Source: JAAFHI01 sp039793685
Lineage (GTDB): Bacteria > Acidobacteriota > Blastocatellia > Chloracidobacteriales > Chloracidobacteriaceae
Length of the DNA: 64,000 bases
Reading direction: 5' to 3'
Assembly: GCA_039793685.1 (NCBI GenBank)
Contig: JBDRAL010000020.1
Coordinates: 39,001-103,000 of the forward strand
The notes under the pieces are model-generated. The model searched no databases and had not been told where the DNA came from. It was given only the letters and a program-made list of their open reading frames with translations. A program made the position numbers and the translations under genes. Shown here one piece after another: positions 16,829 to 26,565 of this stretch. The first letter of the stretch is position 1; every line of letters begins with the position of its first letter.

Positions 16829-19800
16829 CTACGGCTTCCAGATCGCGCCCACGCCCAGTTCCCACAACCGTTTGTTGAGCGCGGGAAGTTCCTTTTCAAG
16901 CATTTCGTCGGCGCGCGCCTTCAACTTCGCCCATTGCTCGTTGAGTTCCTTCATCCGGTCCAGCGAAGGCTGATTCACGACCGGAATCTCGCTCTCCGTC
17001 TGGTTGATCAGGAACAGGTAATTTGCCGTGAACTTATTTGGAAAGTTTTCCACGTCGTCATACGCCTTGGCCTTGCGCTGGACCATTTCCTCGTCCCACG
17101 CCTTCATCTTTTTGACCAGCGCCTCGCCTTCCTTTTTGACGGCGCTGAATTTGTTGTCGGCCGGAAGGGCGGCCAGCAGCGCTTCCAGTTGCTGCTGCTT
17201 TTCGTACAGGCTGTTGGTCGTGCGGTGCATCAGCGCCAGTTCCGATTCCATGGCCGACATGACCCGATGGTATTCCGCATACCCGGCGGCACTGGTCGGA
17301 TACAGCGGATTGGCCAGAATTTCAGCTTCCGTGGAAACCGTCTGCTCGCCCATTTTCAGCACGAAAACATATTTCCCCGGGGGTGCCTTGTGGCCTGCGT
17401 AGCTGCTTTCGACATACACCGAGGGCACGCCGGGCATCGTGGCATAGCGCATATTCCAGACAAACCGGTTCAGGCCCTTGCCCTTGGGAAGCAGTGGTTC
17501 CGGGTCCGGACCGCCATCGTAGGAAACGAACTTCTCATCCGCCTTTGAGGAAAAGGTACGCACCGGATTGCCCGCGGCGTCCTTGATTTCAAGCGTGACG
17601 TGCTCGTCCTTTTTGAGTTCGGGCAACTGGTAGTAAAGCACCAGACCGGTTGCCGGATTCACGCCTCGATAGGGATTCGCGCCCTTGAACTCGGCATTCG
17701 ACTGGTTCAGTTCGCTGTTGCCGTTGACGAGCGGCGCATTCTCCGGGCGATACAGGGCAAACGCCGGAGCGTCCTTCTTGTACTGACGGATGAGGGCCAG
17801 ATCATCCAGCACCCAGAACGATCTTCCCGACGTGGCGGCAATCAGATTGCCCTTGTGGACACGCAGATCCGTAATCGGCGTGACGGGGAGGTTCAACTGA
17901 AATGGCGACCAGTTTTTGCCGCCATCCCACGACAGATACAAACCGAGTTCCGTGCCCGCGAACAACAGGTCAGACCGAACGTCGTCTTCGCGCACGACGC
18001 GGGTGAAGGCGTCGCCGGGAATGCCGCTGTCGATCTTCGTCCAGGTGGCGCCGTAATCGGTGGTTTTGTACAACCCCGGCGCATGGTCGTTGAACTTGTA
18101 GCGCGTGGTCGCGATATAGGCCGTCGCCTTGTCGTGTGGCGAAACTTCAATCGCGTTGATCAGACATTCGGGCAGGCCCTTGGGCGTGACGTTCTTCCAG
18201 GTCGCGCCGCCGTCGCGCGTCAACTGGACCAGCCCGTCGTCGCTACCCGTCCAGATCACGCCCTTTTCGTGGGGCGATTCGGCGATATAGCTCAACGTGC
18301 CGTAATTTTCCGCGCCGACCGCCTCGTTGGTGTACGGGCCACCGCCCTTGCCCTGCTTGTCTTTTTCATTGCGGGTCAGGTCGGGCGAAACTTCCTTCCA
18401 CGTCCGGCCCATGTCGCTGGTTTTCAGCAGGACCTGCGCGCCGTGATAGTAGGTGTTCGGTTCGTGCTTGCTCCAGATGATCGGCGCGTTCCAGTTGAAC
18501 CGATACTTGATGTCCTTGGCGTCCATCCCGAGGTACTGAATCGGCGCGGCCATGATGTTCGTGGACGCTTTGGCCTGCGTGTCCAGCACTTCAATCGTTC
18601 CCTGATAGCTGCCGCCCAGAACGTAGCGCGGATTGTTCGGATCGAACGCAAGAAACGCGCTCTCGCCGCCCGCCGACGCCGTCCAGCTCGCCGTCGTGAT
18701 GCCTCCGGCACCCAACTCGCGGCTGGCGATGGAAACCGACGTGTTGTCCTGCTGCCCGCCGTAGATGCGATAGGGGAACTGGTTGTCCACGTTGATGCGG
18801 TAGAACTGCGCCGTCGGCATGTTGCTCTGCGTACTCCAGCTTTTGCCCCCGTTGAACGTGATTGCCGAGCCGCCGTCATTCGAAATGATGAAGTTGTTCG
18901 GAGAGGCGGGATTGATCCACAGGTCGTGATAGTCGCCGTGCGTCCCGGACAACTCTTCCCACGTCCTGCCGCCGTCCCGCGACCGCAACGCAGGGGCGCT
19001 CAGGACATAAATCGTGTCCTCATTTTTCGGATCGACAAACAGTTCGATGTAGTACCACGCGCGCTGAATCAGGCGGTGATCGTTCGTCACGCGCTTCCAT
19101 TTCTTGCCCGCGTCGGTCGAGACGAACAGACCGCCCGTTTCCTTTTCGGAGTCACTTTCGATGAGCGCCCAGACCTTTTCGGGATTCGAGCGGCTGACGG
19201 CAATGCTCATTTTTCCAAGTTCTTCAGGCAGGCCGTCCTTCAGCTTTTCCCACGTTTCGCCCTGATCCACGGATTTGTACAACCCGCTGCCCGGCCCGCC
19301 GCTGATGACCTTCCACGGCAGCCGCCCGTGTTCCCACATCGCGGCGTACAGAATGCGCGGGTTGGTCATATCCATCGAAAGCTCCGCCGCGCCGGTCTTG
19401 TTGTCCACGAACAGAACGTTCTTCCACGTCGCGCCGCCGTCGGTGGATTTGTAAATCCCGCGTTCGGGTGACGGGCCGTACAGCGCGCCCTGCGCCGCGA
19501 CGATGACGATATTCGGATTTTTCGGATCGACCACGATGCGCGAAATGTGCCGCGTCTGTTCCAGTCCGACGCGCTTCCACGTCTTCCCCGCGTCGGTGGA
19601 TTTGTAGACACCGTCTCCTGAATGGGTCATCACGCCGCGCACGGCGTGTTCGCCCGTGCCGACATAGACGACATTCGGATCGCTTTCGGCAACGGCAATC
19701 GCGCCAATCGTTCCGGTCTTGAAAAACCCGTCGGAGATGTTTCGCCAGGCGATGCCCGCGTCATCGGTCTTCCACAAGCCGCCGCCGGTCGTTCCCATGT

Positions 19801-19993
19801 AGTACGTCATCGGGTTGCCCACGACGCCGTGGCCCGCATTGGCGCGTCCGCCGCGAAACGGTCCGATGGAACGCCATTTCACCGCTTTGAACACAGTGTT
19901 GAGGTCATCCGCCGCTGCTTTCTGAGGCGTTTGCGCGAACAACGGAACGACAAGGAAACACGATACAAAAAGAAGGAAAAGCTTCTGGGCCAT
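16829..19993 (-). CDS. Secreted BNR/Asp-box beta-propeller protein (sortilin/VPS10-like)
   Basis: The 1054-aa protein has a signal peptide (MAQKLFLLFVSCFLVVPLFA-Q) and many Asp-box repeats, recognisable as YKSTDAGKTWKRV, SRDGGRTWEEL, TKDGGATWKNV-like turns. These indicate one or two large beta-propellers over residues 35-760. The remaining 300 residues contain a beta-sandwich-like part (VTLEIKDAAGNPVRTF) and a helical region with MRYATMPGVPSVYVE. Such proteins are widespread in Acidobacteriota and Bacteroidota, annotated as glycosyl hydrolase or sortilin-like. An enzymatic role is not demonstrated by anything seen here. It probably acts outside the cytoplasm. Confidence 0.88.
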   Translation of the reverse strand: MAQKLFLLFVSCFLVVPLFAQTPQKAAADDLNTVFKAVKWRSIGPFRGGRANAGHGVVGNPMTYYMGTTGGGLWKTDDAGIAWRNISDGFFKTGTIGAIAVAESDPNVVYVGTGEHAVRGVMTHSGDGVYKSTDAGKTWKRVGLEQTRHISRIVVDPKNPNIVIVAAQGALYGPSPERGIYKSTDGGATWKNVLFVDNKTGAAELSMDMTNPRILYAAMWEHGRLPWKVISGGPGSGLYKSVDQGETWEKLKDGLPEELGKMSIAVSRSNPEKVWALIESDSEKETGGLFVSTDAGKKWKRVTNDHRLIQRAWYYIELFVDPKNEDTIYVLSAPALRSRDGGRTWEELSGTHGDYHDLWINPASPNNFIISNDGGSAITFNGGKSWSTQSNMPTAQFYRINVDNQFPYRIYGGQQDNTSVSIASRELGAGGITTASWTASAGGESAFLAFDPNNPRYVLGGSYQGTIEVLDTQAKASTNIMAAPIQYLGMDAKDIKYRFNWNAPIIWSKHEPNTYYHGAQVLLKTSDMGRTWKEVSPDLTRNEKDKQGKGGGPYTNEAVGAENYGTLSYIAESPHEKGVIWTGSDDGLVQLTRDGGATWKNVTPKGLPECLINAIEVSPHDKATAYIATTRYKFNDHAPGLYKTTDYGATWTKIDSGIPGDAFTRVVREDDVRSDLLFAGTELGLYLSWDGGKNWSPFQLNLPVTPITDLRVHKGNLIAATSGRSFWVLDDLALIRQYKKDAPAFALYRPENAPLVNGNSELNQSNAEFKGANPYRGVNPATGLVLYYQLPELKKDEHVTLEIKDAAGNPVRTFSSKADEKFVSYDGGPDPEPLLPKGKGLNRFVWNMRYATMPGVPSVYVESSYAGHKAPPGKYVFVLKMGEQTVSTEAEILANPLYPTSAAGYAEYHRVMSAMESELALMHRTTNSLYEKQQQLEALLAALPADNKFSAVKKEGEALVKKMKAWDEEMVQRKAKAYDDVENFPNKFTANYLFLINQTESEIPVVNQPSLDRMKELNEQWAKLKARADEMLEKELPALNKRLWELGVGAIWKP

Positions 19994-20096
19994 TGCCTGG
20001 AACCGCCAGTGTGGAAAATTTAAGGAAAAAATTCGTCGGGGCTTGAACCCGGCTCGTCATCATCTTTCGGCAACGACCGGGATTTCTTCGGACCTG

Positions 20097-20633
20097 TCAA
20101 AACGTCTTGAACATGCTCTTGAGCGCGCTGCCCAGCACGTCGCTCAGGGTGTGCGTCGCGGCACCCCACCACAAACCGATGAACATCACGAGCAGGAGCT
20201 TCCGGTCGGCGGCGGCGAACAGCCGCGACATGCGCCGCGACGATTCCTGCATCACGAGCATCGCCTGATCGCCCGTCGCGGGCATTCCGAAAACGAAGAC
20301 GTTCTGCACATACATCACGGCGGCCAGCAGCAGCGTGACCACCGTCGTGAAATACACGACGCGCAGCAGCGTGCTCCACAGAAGGCCGTGCGTCCACGTC
20401 GAGCGATGCGGAAAAAACTTTTTGTAGGGATACCAGATCCATCGAAAGAGGCCCCACCGCGTGTACTGCTTGCTGTGGGTGTCGAGATCCGGCCCGAACA
20501 TCAGCCCGCCGAACACCATCATGCCCGTGCCGAGGGCGGCCAGACCCGCATTGCGCGTGAGCAGAAAAAAGCCCACCGCAGTTGGTACGGCCAGCACATA
20601 GGTCACGACATCATGAATTTTTCCGGAAGGCAT
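20097..20633 (-). CDS. Membrane protein of DUF2227 (putative metal-binding) type
   Basis: The 178-aa protein matches the DUF2227 pattern: MPSGKIHDVVT, GGLMFGPDLDTHSKQYTRWG, WIWYPYKKFFPHRSTWTHG and a C-terminal WWGAATHTLSDVLGS. Conserved His and Asp residues (HD, DLDTHS, HRSTWTHG, ATHTLSD) suggest a metal site. Three hydrophobic segments place it in the membrane. A hydrolase-like role is a guess from the HD/DLD pattern only. It stands alone between the BNR gene and the divergent lipid kinase gene. Confidence 0.8.
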   Translation of the reverse strand: MPSGKIHDVVTYVLAVPTAVGFFLLTRNAGLAALGTGMMVFGGLMFGPDLDTHSKQYTRWGLFRWIWYPYKKFFPHRSTWTHGLLWSTLLRVVYFTTVVTLLLAAVMYVQNVFVFGMPATGDQAMLVMQESSRRMSRLFAAADRKLLLVMFIGLWWGAATHTLSDVLGSALKSMFKTF

Positions 20634-20840
20634 CGAGTAAAACAGTTCCCCGCGCGTCGAATGTCCCCTTGTCGCGAAAGAACCCCTGGAAGTCAGCCGA
20701 TTGTAAAGTGATTTCAGGAAGTTTCAAGCCGAACGCTTCCGCGTCCAACCTCGACCGGGTATGCTCGCGCCCGTTGCGATGGAAAAAACGGCCGTCGGGT
20801 TCGCCGCCGACGGCAAAGCTTACCCGTCCGAGGTTTCGCC

Positions 20841-21749
20841 ATGACCGACCGCACCGCCGTCGTCATCTACAATCCCCGTTCCGGCGCGCATCGCAAGCGC
20901 GACCGGTCGGCGGAAGTCGCCGATTACATCAGCCTGCTCGCCAAACGCGGCATCCGCGCCGAACCCGCCCCCACGACCGCGCCCGGCGCGGCCACCGAAC
21001 TCGCCCGTCAGGCCGTGGCATCCGGCGTCGGTTTGGTCATCGGCAACGGCGGCGACGGAACATTGAACGAAATCTTGCAGGGGATGGTCGGCTCGTCCGT
21101 ACCGCTCGCGATTCTGCCCGGCGGCACGGCCAATGTACTGGCCCACGATTTAAAGATTCCGACCGATTTGGCGGCCAACGCCGAGATGGTCGCGAACGGC
21201 ATCGAACGCCGTATCACCGTCGGGCGCGTGGCGTACGATGCGGATAAAATCCGTCATTTCTTTTTGATGGCGGGCATCGGCCTCGACGCGACGATGGTGC
21301 GGAACGTGCGTTCAAACCTGAAGAAAAAGATCGGCGAGGGGGCCTACCTCGTGGCGGGCATCGAACAGCTCATCGCCCATACGACGCCCTTCACGGTCGA
21401 GGCGAACGGCAGAACGTATGAAAGCTGTTTCGCGGTCATCGGCAACTCGCACGGGTACGGCGGCGGGTTCAGCCTCACGCCGAGGGCAGACATTACGTCG
21501 CCGACCTTCGAGGTGAGCATCTTTCCGAAAAACCGTTTCGGCATCGAGTACGCCCCACACGCCCTCGCGGCCCTGCTCGGCAAGCCGAACCTGCTCGGCG
21601 ACGTCGTGACGATTCAGGCCGTCACCGTCAAGGTCACGCCCGCCACTAACGAGGAAGTCTGGGCGCAGGTGGACGGCGAACTGCTCGACAAACTGCCGAT
21701 GACGTTCGAGGCGCTGCCGAACGCGCTGACGGTTATCGTCCCCGCATAG
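20841..21749 (+). CDS. Diacylglycerol kinase family lipid kinase
   Basis: The 302-aa protein phosphorylates a lipid hydroxyl (diacylglycerol, sphingosine or similar) with ATP. It has the catalytic-domain motif GNGGDGTLNEILQGM with the preceding YNPRSGAHRKR segment, PGGTANVLAHDL, and the C-terminal beta-sandwich (GNSHGYGGGFSLTPRAD to ALTVIVPA). GAGG lies just upstream of the ATG. It starts a co-directional run in which the next gene begins 25 nt after its stop. Confidence 0.92.
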   Translation: MTDRTAVVIYNPRSGAHRKRDRSAEVADYISLLAKRGIRAEPAPTTAPGAATELARQAVASGVGLVIGNGGDGTLNEILQGMVGSSVPLAILPGGTANVLAHDLKIPTDLAANAEMVANGIERRITVGRVAYDADKIRHFFLMAGIGLDATMVRNVRSNLKKKIGEGAYLVAGIEQLIAHTTPFTVEANGRTYESCFAVIGNSHGYGGGFSLTPRADITSPTFEVSIFPKNRFGIEYAPHALAALLGKPNLLGDVVTIQAVTVKVTPATNEEVWAQVDGELLDKLPMTFEALPNALTVIVPA

Positions 21750-21774
21750 TTTTCAATCCCCATCGCCATTTCAC

Positions 21775-24700
21775 ATGACCACACTCGACGCCCGACTCGA
21801 AGCCATTCGTCAGGACCTGTTGCGCGAACTCTTTCTCGGCACGGCTGAAGTGTTACGCGAGCTTCTGCGCCCGTTGACCGAAGACGACCGCGCGGCCCTG
21901 AACGCGACGCTGAGCGATGTGCTGAACAACCTGCCGGTGATGTTTACGCGTGAGGCTCAGTTCCAAATGGACTATTCACAGACATCCACTAACCGGATGC
22001 GTTTGTGGAACCTCGACTTTCTTTATCGAAAAGGGATGAGCGAGGCGACTTTTTTTGCCTCACCGCAATGGGTCGATACAATTGAATGGCAACCGTGGAA
22101 GTCTGGGCAAAGGTTCTGGGAAAATTACCACTCACAGATGCAGAGCATCTTCACGCGCCATCGGTGCCTGGCATTGGGCCTCTCTCCTGGAAAGCAGATT
22201 GCCTCGTGGTTCAAATTCCCGCGCGACGTCAACTTTTCCCCAATGTTCATCTCCAGCCCCGGGAAAATTCTTCTCGACCGCGCCGCCCCCTTGACGCCGA
22301 ACATCCTTTCGACGGTGGCGAAATCGCCGAGAAAGTACTTCCCTTTTCAAGCCTCCGGTTTCGCGAGTCTTCTGACCGAAGCTCGCGAGCGATTCCCCGA
22401 ATGGAATGACCGGCTCGAACCGTTTTACACCGCGGTCATGCATCAGGAGGGATTCTGGAACTATCGGACTGGCCTTCAGAAGGACATCGCGCCGGAAATC
22501 CTTTTCGCCGGATTCCTCGCCGATCCGCTTCCAAATGACATACAGGGACAGATCCTCGGCCCTGAACCACGCAAGCTTTTCCTCGAACTCAGCGAAAAAG
22601 GGCTGATTTCACGCAGGCAATTGCTCGAATCGGTTTTGAACCGGCTGGTGACGGCGGACCGCAACCTGATTGCGGAAGGGTGGCGGCAATACCTGATCGA
22701 CCTCGTTCCCACCCACGAAGAACGGACCGAACTTTACCACCGCTACCTTGACCTCATCGGGGCGTCTTCAACCACGGCCCAGTTTGCGCTCGGCGAATGC
22801 GCGGCGATGTGGACCAAGGGAATCATCCCGACCAGTGATTTGATCGCGGCTTTGACTGCCGCCCTTCGTCACGTCAGCCAGCCGGTCTGTGTCAAAGCGT
22901 GGAAGCTGCTGTTGAAAGCGGCAGGGCCGGACCAATTTCAACTTCTCGCGACGGCTGCGGTGGATGCCCTCAGCGCTCCGCACAAGACGCTTCGCGCGGA
23001 AACGATCAAGTGGCTGCTCAAACATCGGTCATCGTTGAGCGCCGACCAACTCGCCGACATCGCCGCGCTCGCGGGATCGCTACCCACCACCGACCGCGAC
23101 GCACTCGCGCCATTGCTCGCGCTGGCGGGGACTCAAGCCGCGCCGCCGACTGAAACGCCGGGGGATGAAAATCCCGAAAACGAAATGTCCTCGCTCGCGG
23201 CGACGGTTGCGGAGTTCAAAACCCTTCGACTGGACACGGTTTCCCGACAACGGCTGGCCTTTATCGAGGGATTCATCGCGGGTCATCCGGTCGGGCTTGA
23301 CGCCGTCCCGCCAAATCTCGTTGGCGCGCTTGAAATTGACGTAAATCCGTATGAATCGCCCGCCGCGCTGGCGGAAGGATTCCTCGAAACCGGTGCGACC
23401 AAACCCACGGCCATTGACTACGAAAGACTTCTCGATGGAATCCAGCGTTTCCGTGACGCGGCGTCCGAGACGACCATCCGTAAGACGATGGACCCGCTCG
23501 TGAAGCAGTTCGAACGGATAAAGGCGGAACAGGCCGATCCGGAGGGAAGTTTCAACTTCTGGAAGCGGCGACAGTTTCCCTATCTGGCGTGTCTGCTGGC
23601 GAATCTGTGGATAAGCGGTCAATCACAGACGGAATCCCCCGATGTCCGGAGAATGCTCATCTCGGAATCGCTCTGGCTTCGATTAAGCCTGCTCAGCCTT
23701 GAAGTACATAAAGACTTCCGACTCGCGCTCCCAACCCACCATGACGGATGGATTCATCCCCGCGTATTCGCCGAACGCATCAGCACATTGCCCGAAAAGA
23801 TTGAGCAGTTCGAATTTCTTCAGGCGCTCTACCGTCTCCCCGCGATTCCCGAATGCCGTGCCGAAGCGTGGGACTCACTACCGCAGACTTACAAAAACGC
23901 GAACGAACCCATCGCCTGGATTCTGACGGTGGCGCTCGGTCCGGACGACCGTTTCGAAGCGGCCATCACTGCCCTGACCACCTTCTTTCAGACGAACCCT
24001 CCGAACGACGTCCTTTACCAGAAAGCATTTTTCTCGGATCGAGAACGGGCTGAAACACTTGAGAAGATGCGACTTCAATCTCTATCGACGGAATCCAATG
24101 TGATTTTTCGCCTGTTCTGCGCCGCACTCCGCGCCCGTTTCGGCCTTGCGGATACCCGAATGTGGACTGACGGCATTCCCCTTTCCGGCTTCAGCACCGA
24201 CCAGTTACCCGATATCGAAAGGATTCGCGACAACTGGCTTTTTAATCCCGAACCAATTACCCGCGAAGATTTGTACCAACGTGTTCATGGGTCCGAAGGA
24301 CATGGACGGGATTCTTTACTTGCTCATCTGATTCCCTATTTGTTCCCCAGCGTCAGGGCGATCCATTCAGTCGAACCTGAACGCTTCCCGGCGGGCGCCC
24401 AGCGTTTCTTTGAATTGGGCGTTTCGGGACTTGTTCCGCCACCACTCGAAAATGGTCAGGCATTTAGCCAGTACCAGTGGCGCTTTGAATTCAACGAGTT
24501 CCTCATCAGCCTCGGCAAGCTCCCGCACGTTGACGTGACGTTTGCCTTCGACGAACTGAGCCACTTACTGACCAACGAGAAACAGACGAAGCGCGATCTG
24601 GTCGTTGAACTTTTTCATCAATGGCTGCTCGACGGACGCGCCACCCCGACCGCACTGGCCGCAGTCATCGCCCGACAGCTTCGCGAAACGGGCAAGGGCT

Positions 24701-25062
24701 ATACCTATCTCGACGCCGCGCTCGGCCTGTTTTCAAACCTGAGCGAAGCCGGACGCCTGTTTGCCCTGCTCGCCTGCGAGACGGCGCTGGCGTCACCGCT
24801 CGCCGACCTGCCCCCGCGCAACCTGTCGATTCTGCTCGACCGCTTCGAACGCCTGCTTGACGAAACAGGCCGCGCCATCAGCGATGGACCGGCCCGAACC
24901 AATCTGGCGGCGCTGGGTTCCGCGAAGAAAAAGTCCGCCGTCAGTACCAAAGCGCGGCTGCTTTCGACTCGTCCCCCCGTCGCCGGGCAACTTCCCGTCG
25001 AAGTCGCGGTTGTGTATGAACTTCTCAAAACCGCCCGCCGCGAATCGCTTTCCGCGACCTGA
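21775..25062 (+). CDS. Very large helical-repeat protein A of the SWIM-associated pair
   Basis: The 1095-aa soluble protein is not confidently assigned; it resembles proteins annotated as DUF6493. It is predicted to be mainly alpha-helical with HEAT-like repeats, clearest around VCVKAWKLLLKAAG and LRAETIKWLLKHRSSLSADQL (about 365-430). It shares motifs with the protein at 26566: LLDGIQRFRDAASETTIRKTMDPL, LxDGRATP and LLDRFERLLDETGRA. It has no signal peptide, TM segment or catalytic motif. The gene starts 25 nt after the lipid kinase gene and is followed after 60 nt by the SWIM gene. The start has no Shine-Dalgarno. A scaffold or protein-interaction role is the only reasonable inference. Confidence 0.85.
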   Translation: MTTLDARLEAIRQDLLRELFLGTAEVLRELLRPLTEDDRAALNATLSDVLNNLPVMFTREAQFQMDYSQTSTNRMRLWNLDFLYRKGMSEATFFASPQWVDTIEWQPWKSGQRFWENYHSQMQSIFTRHRCLALGLSPGKQIASWFKFPRDVNFSPMFISSPGKILLDRAAPLTPNILSTVAKSPRKYFPFQASGFASLLTEARERFPEWNDRLEPFYTAVMHQEGFWNYRTGLQKDIAPEILFAGFLADPLPNDIQGQILGPEPRKLFLELSEKGLISRRQLLESVLNRLVTADRNLIAEGWRQYLIDLVPTHEERTELYHRYLDLIGASSTTAQFALGECAAMWTKGIIPTSDLIAALTAALRHVSQPVCVKAWKLLLKAAGPDQFQLLATAAVDALSAPHKTLRAETIKWLLKHRSSLSADQLADIAALAGSLPTTDRDALAPLLALAGTQAAPPTETPGDENPENEMSSLAATVAEFKTLRLDTVSRQRLAFIEGFIAGHPVGLDAVPPNLVGALEIDVNPYESPAALAEGFLETGATKPTAIDYERLLDGIQRFRDAASETTIRKTMDPLVKQFERIKAEQADPEGSFNFWKRRQFPYLACLLANLWISGQSQTESPDVRRMLISESLWLRLSLLSLEVHKDFRLALPTHHDGWIHPRVFAERISTLPEKIEQFEFLQALYRLPAIPECRAEAWDSLPQTYKNANEPIAWILTVALGPDDRFEAAITALTTFFQTNPPNDVLYQKAFFSDRERAETLEKMRLQSLSTESNVIFRLFCAALRARFGLADTRMWTDGIPLSGFSTDQLPDIERIRDNWLFNPEPITREDLYQRVHGSEGHGRDSLLAHLIPYLFPSVRAIHSVEPERFPAGAQRFFELGVSGLVPPPLENGQAFSQYQWRFEFNEFLISLGKLPHVDVTFAFDELSHLLTNEKQTKRDLVVELFHQWLLDGRATPTALAAVIARQLRETGKGYTYLDAALGLFSNLSEAGRLFALLACETALASPLADLPPRNLSILLDRFERLLDETGRAISDGPARTNLAALGSAKKKSAVSTKARLLSTRPPVAGQLPVEVAVVYELLKTARRESLSAT

Positions 25063-25122
25063 CAAAAACCTCTAAAATCGTTTGGCATTGCGACACGCAA
25101 ACCCAATCCGAGGTACACCGCC

Positions 25123-26535
25123 GTGGAGCACGTCGTCCGCTATCGCCGTGAAAGTTCCGCCGCCCGGCACGCCGGTCTTTTCTTCGCCTTTCTGGCCGCG
25201 TCAATTGCCGCCAGCCGACCTGAGGAACAACCGTCGCCGGAGGTCCCGCTCACCGGGCTTTTTCGCGGAGAAATCGCGCAGCCGCTGATGTTTCGCAACG
25301 CGCTCACGACGCTGCGAAGCGTCGTTGACGCGCGGTTTTATCGTCCCGACTGGTGGCGCTACCTCGATCCGGTGATGACGGTCGGCGGCGAAGTGTTGCG
25401 GATGGAATGCTTTTCGAGTTGCGCGAGCGTCTACGCCCGGGCCGACTTCATGCCCGACGCCTTTACCGACGGTGCGTTCGCGCCTTCCGGGACGACCAAC
25501 GTGGATTTCGGAACGGGGTTCATGCGAAATCTCGCGACAATGCGTCCGAACGAACCGTCGCGCTTTGAAGTCGCCGAGGATTCGGTCACGCTCACCACCG
25601 CGCGCGGCGCAACCATCGAACGCAAGGTCAAACTCCCCGAACGCTGGGTCAAAGGCTTTCTTCAGGTTCAGGCCGTCCAGCGGCGGATGACGCCGGTTTT
25701 CGATCTCGACCGCGTACTCGCGCGCCAACTCGTCGCGGCCATTCCGGCCAGTGCCCGCAATGAAATGTTCGTCGTCCGCAAGGCCAATCGCGTTGAAGTA
25801 CTGCCGCGGCGTCCGATTACCGGCGAACCGTCGGTGGGCGTGGCCGACCTGAACCGCCTGCGCCTACTCACGACCTTCGCGCCCGACCTTCGTTCGCTGC
25901 GCGTCTTCAATCAGCCCGAAACCGGGGCCTCCGTCTGGATCGCCGACGCGGGCGCCGTCCGCCTCACGCTCGGGCTTTCCTCGCAGGCCGCCAACGGATT
26001 TTCAGGCGACGGCGATGCCCTGCGCTGTCTCGCCGAACCCGATGCCGACGACGTAGCCGTCCGCCTCGCCGACGCGACCGCCGCGCGGCTTGGCACGTTC
26101 AGCGTCGAGGACTTCGCCGAAGCGGAAGACGCCACGCCCGCTCGCGCCGCCGAACTCATCGACCGCCTCTCGGCGCATGGATTCATCGGGTACGACCGTG
26201 ACCGCGACCTGTGTTTCCGTCGCGTACTACCGTTTCTGGCCGACAAAAAAAGCCAGCCGGGCCGCGTCGCCGGGTCGCGCGACCTGCTTGAAAACGAGCG
26301 CGTCGAAATCACCGAACGGACGCCGCGCGACGACGGCTCATTCGCCGCAACCGGCTTTGTCGAAGGATTGTCGGCAACCTACCGCGCACGAATCGAAATC
26401 GCGCCCGACGGGTATCTGCGCGACGGCACCTGTACCTGCGCGTGGATTCAAAAACACGGCCTGAAACGCGGCCCCTGCAAGCACCTGCTCGCGCTGCGCT
26501 TCGCCTGCGAGCGCGGAGGGACGCCCTCCGCCTGA
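25123..26535 (+). CDS. SWIM zinc-finger protein
   Basis: The 470-aa protein ends with a SWIM finger: CTCAWIQKHGLKRGPCKH, pattern C-x-C-x(12)-C-x-H, at about 438-455. SWIM domains bind DNA or protein partners. The rest (1-430) has no recognised domain; it includes a beta-rich centre and a possible winged-helix-like segment (ARAAELIDRLSAHGFIGYDRDRDL). The GTG start at 25123 is supported by GAGG 8-11 nt upstream. It sits between the two paralogous helical-repeat genes (60 and 30 nt gaps), so the three very likely form one operon and one complex or pathway. Confidence 0.88.
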   Translation: MEHVVRYRRESSAARHAGLFFAFLAASIAASRPEEQPSPEVPLTGLFRGEIAQPLMFRNALTTLRSVVDARFYRPDWWRYLDPVMTVGGEVLRMECFSSCASVYARADFMPDAFTDGAFAPSGTTNVDFGTGFMRNLATMRPNEPSRFEVAEDSVTLTTARGATIERKVKLPERWVKGFLQVQAVQRRMTPVFDLDRVLARQLVAAIPASARNEMFVVRKANRVEVLPRRPITGEPSVGVADLNRLRLLTTFAPDLRSLRVFNQPETGASVWIADAGAVRLTLGLSSQAANGFSGDGDALRCLAEPDADDVAVRLADATAARLGTFSVEDFAEAEDATPARAAELIDRLSAHGFIGYDRDRDLCFRRVLPFLADKKSQPGRVAGSRDLLENERVEITERTPRDDGSFAATGFVEGLSATYRARIEIAPDGYLRDGTCTCAWIQKHGLKRGPCKHLLALRFACERGGTPSA

Positions 26536-26565
26536 CCTTTTTCCCGCTGCTTTCACCAAACCGCC

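Noticed and set aside
17600..19471. 623-codon plus-strand frame
   Set aside because: It is antisense to the BNR protein, which has a signal peptide and clear Asp-box repeats. The plus-strand product is Arg/Val/Asp-rich with no family match.
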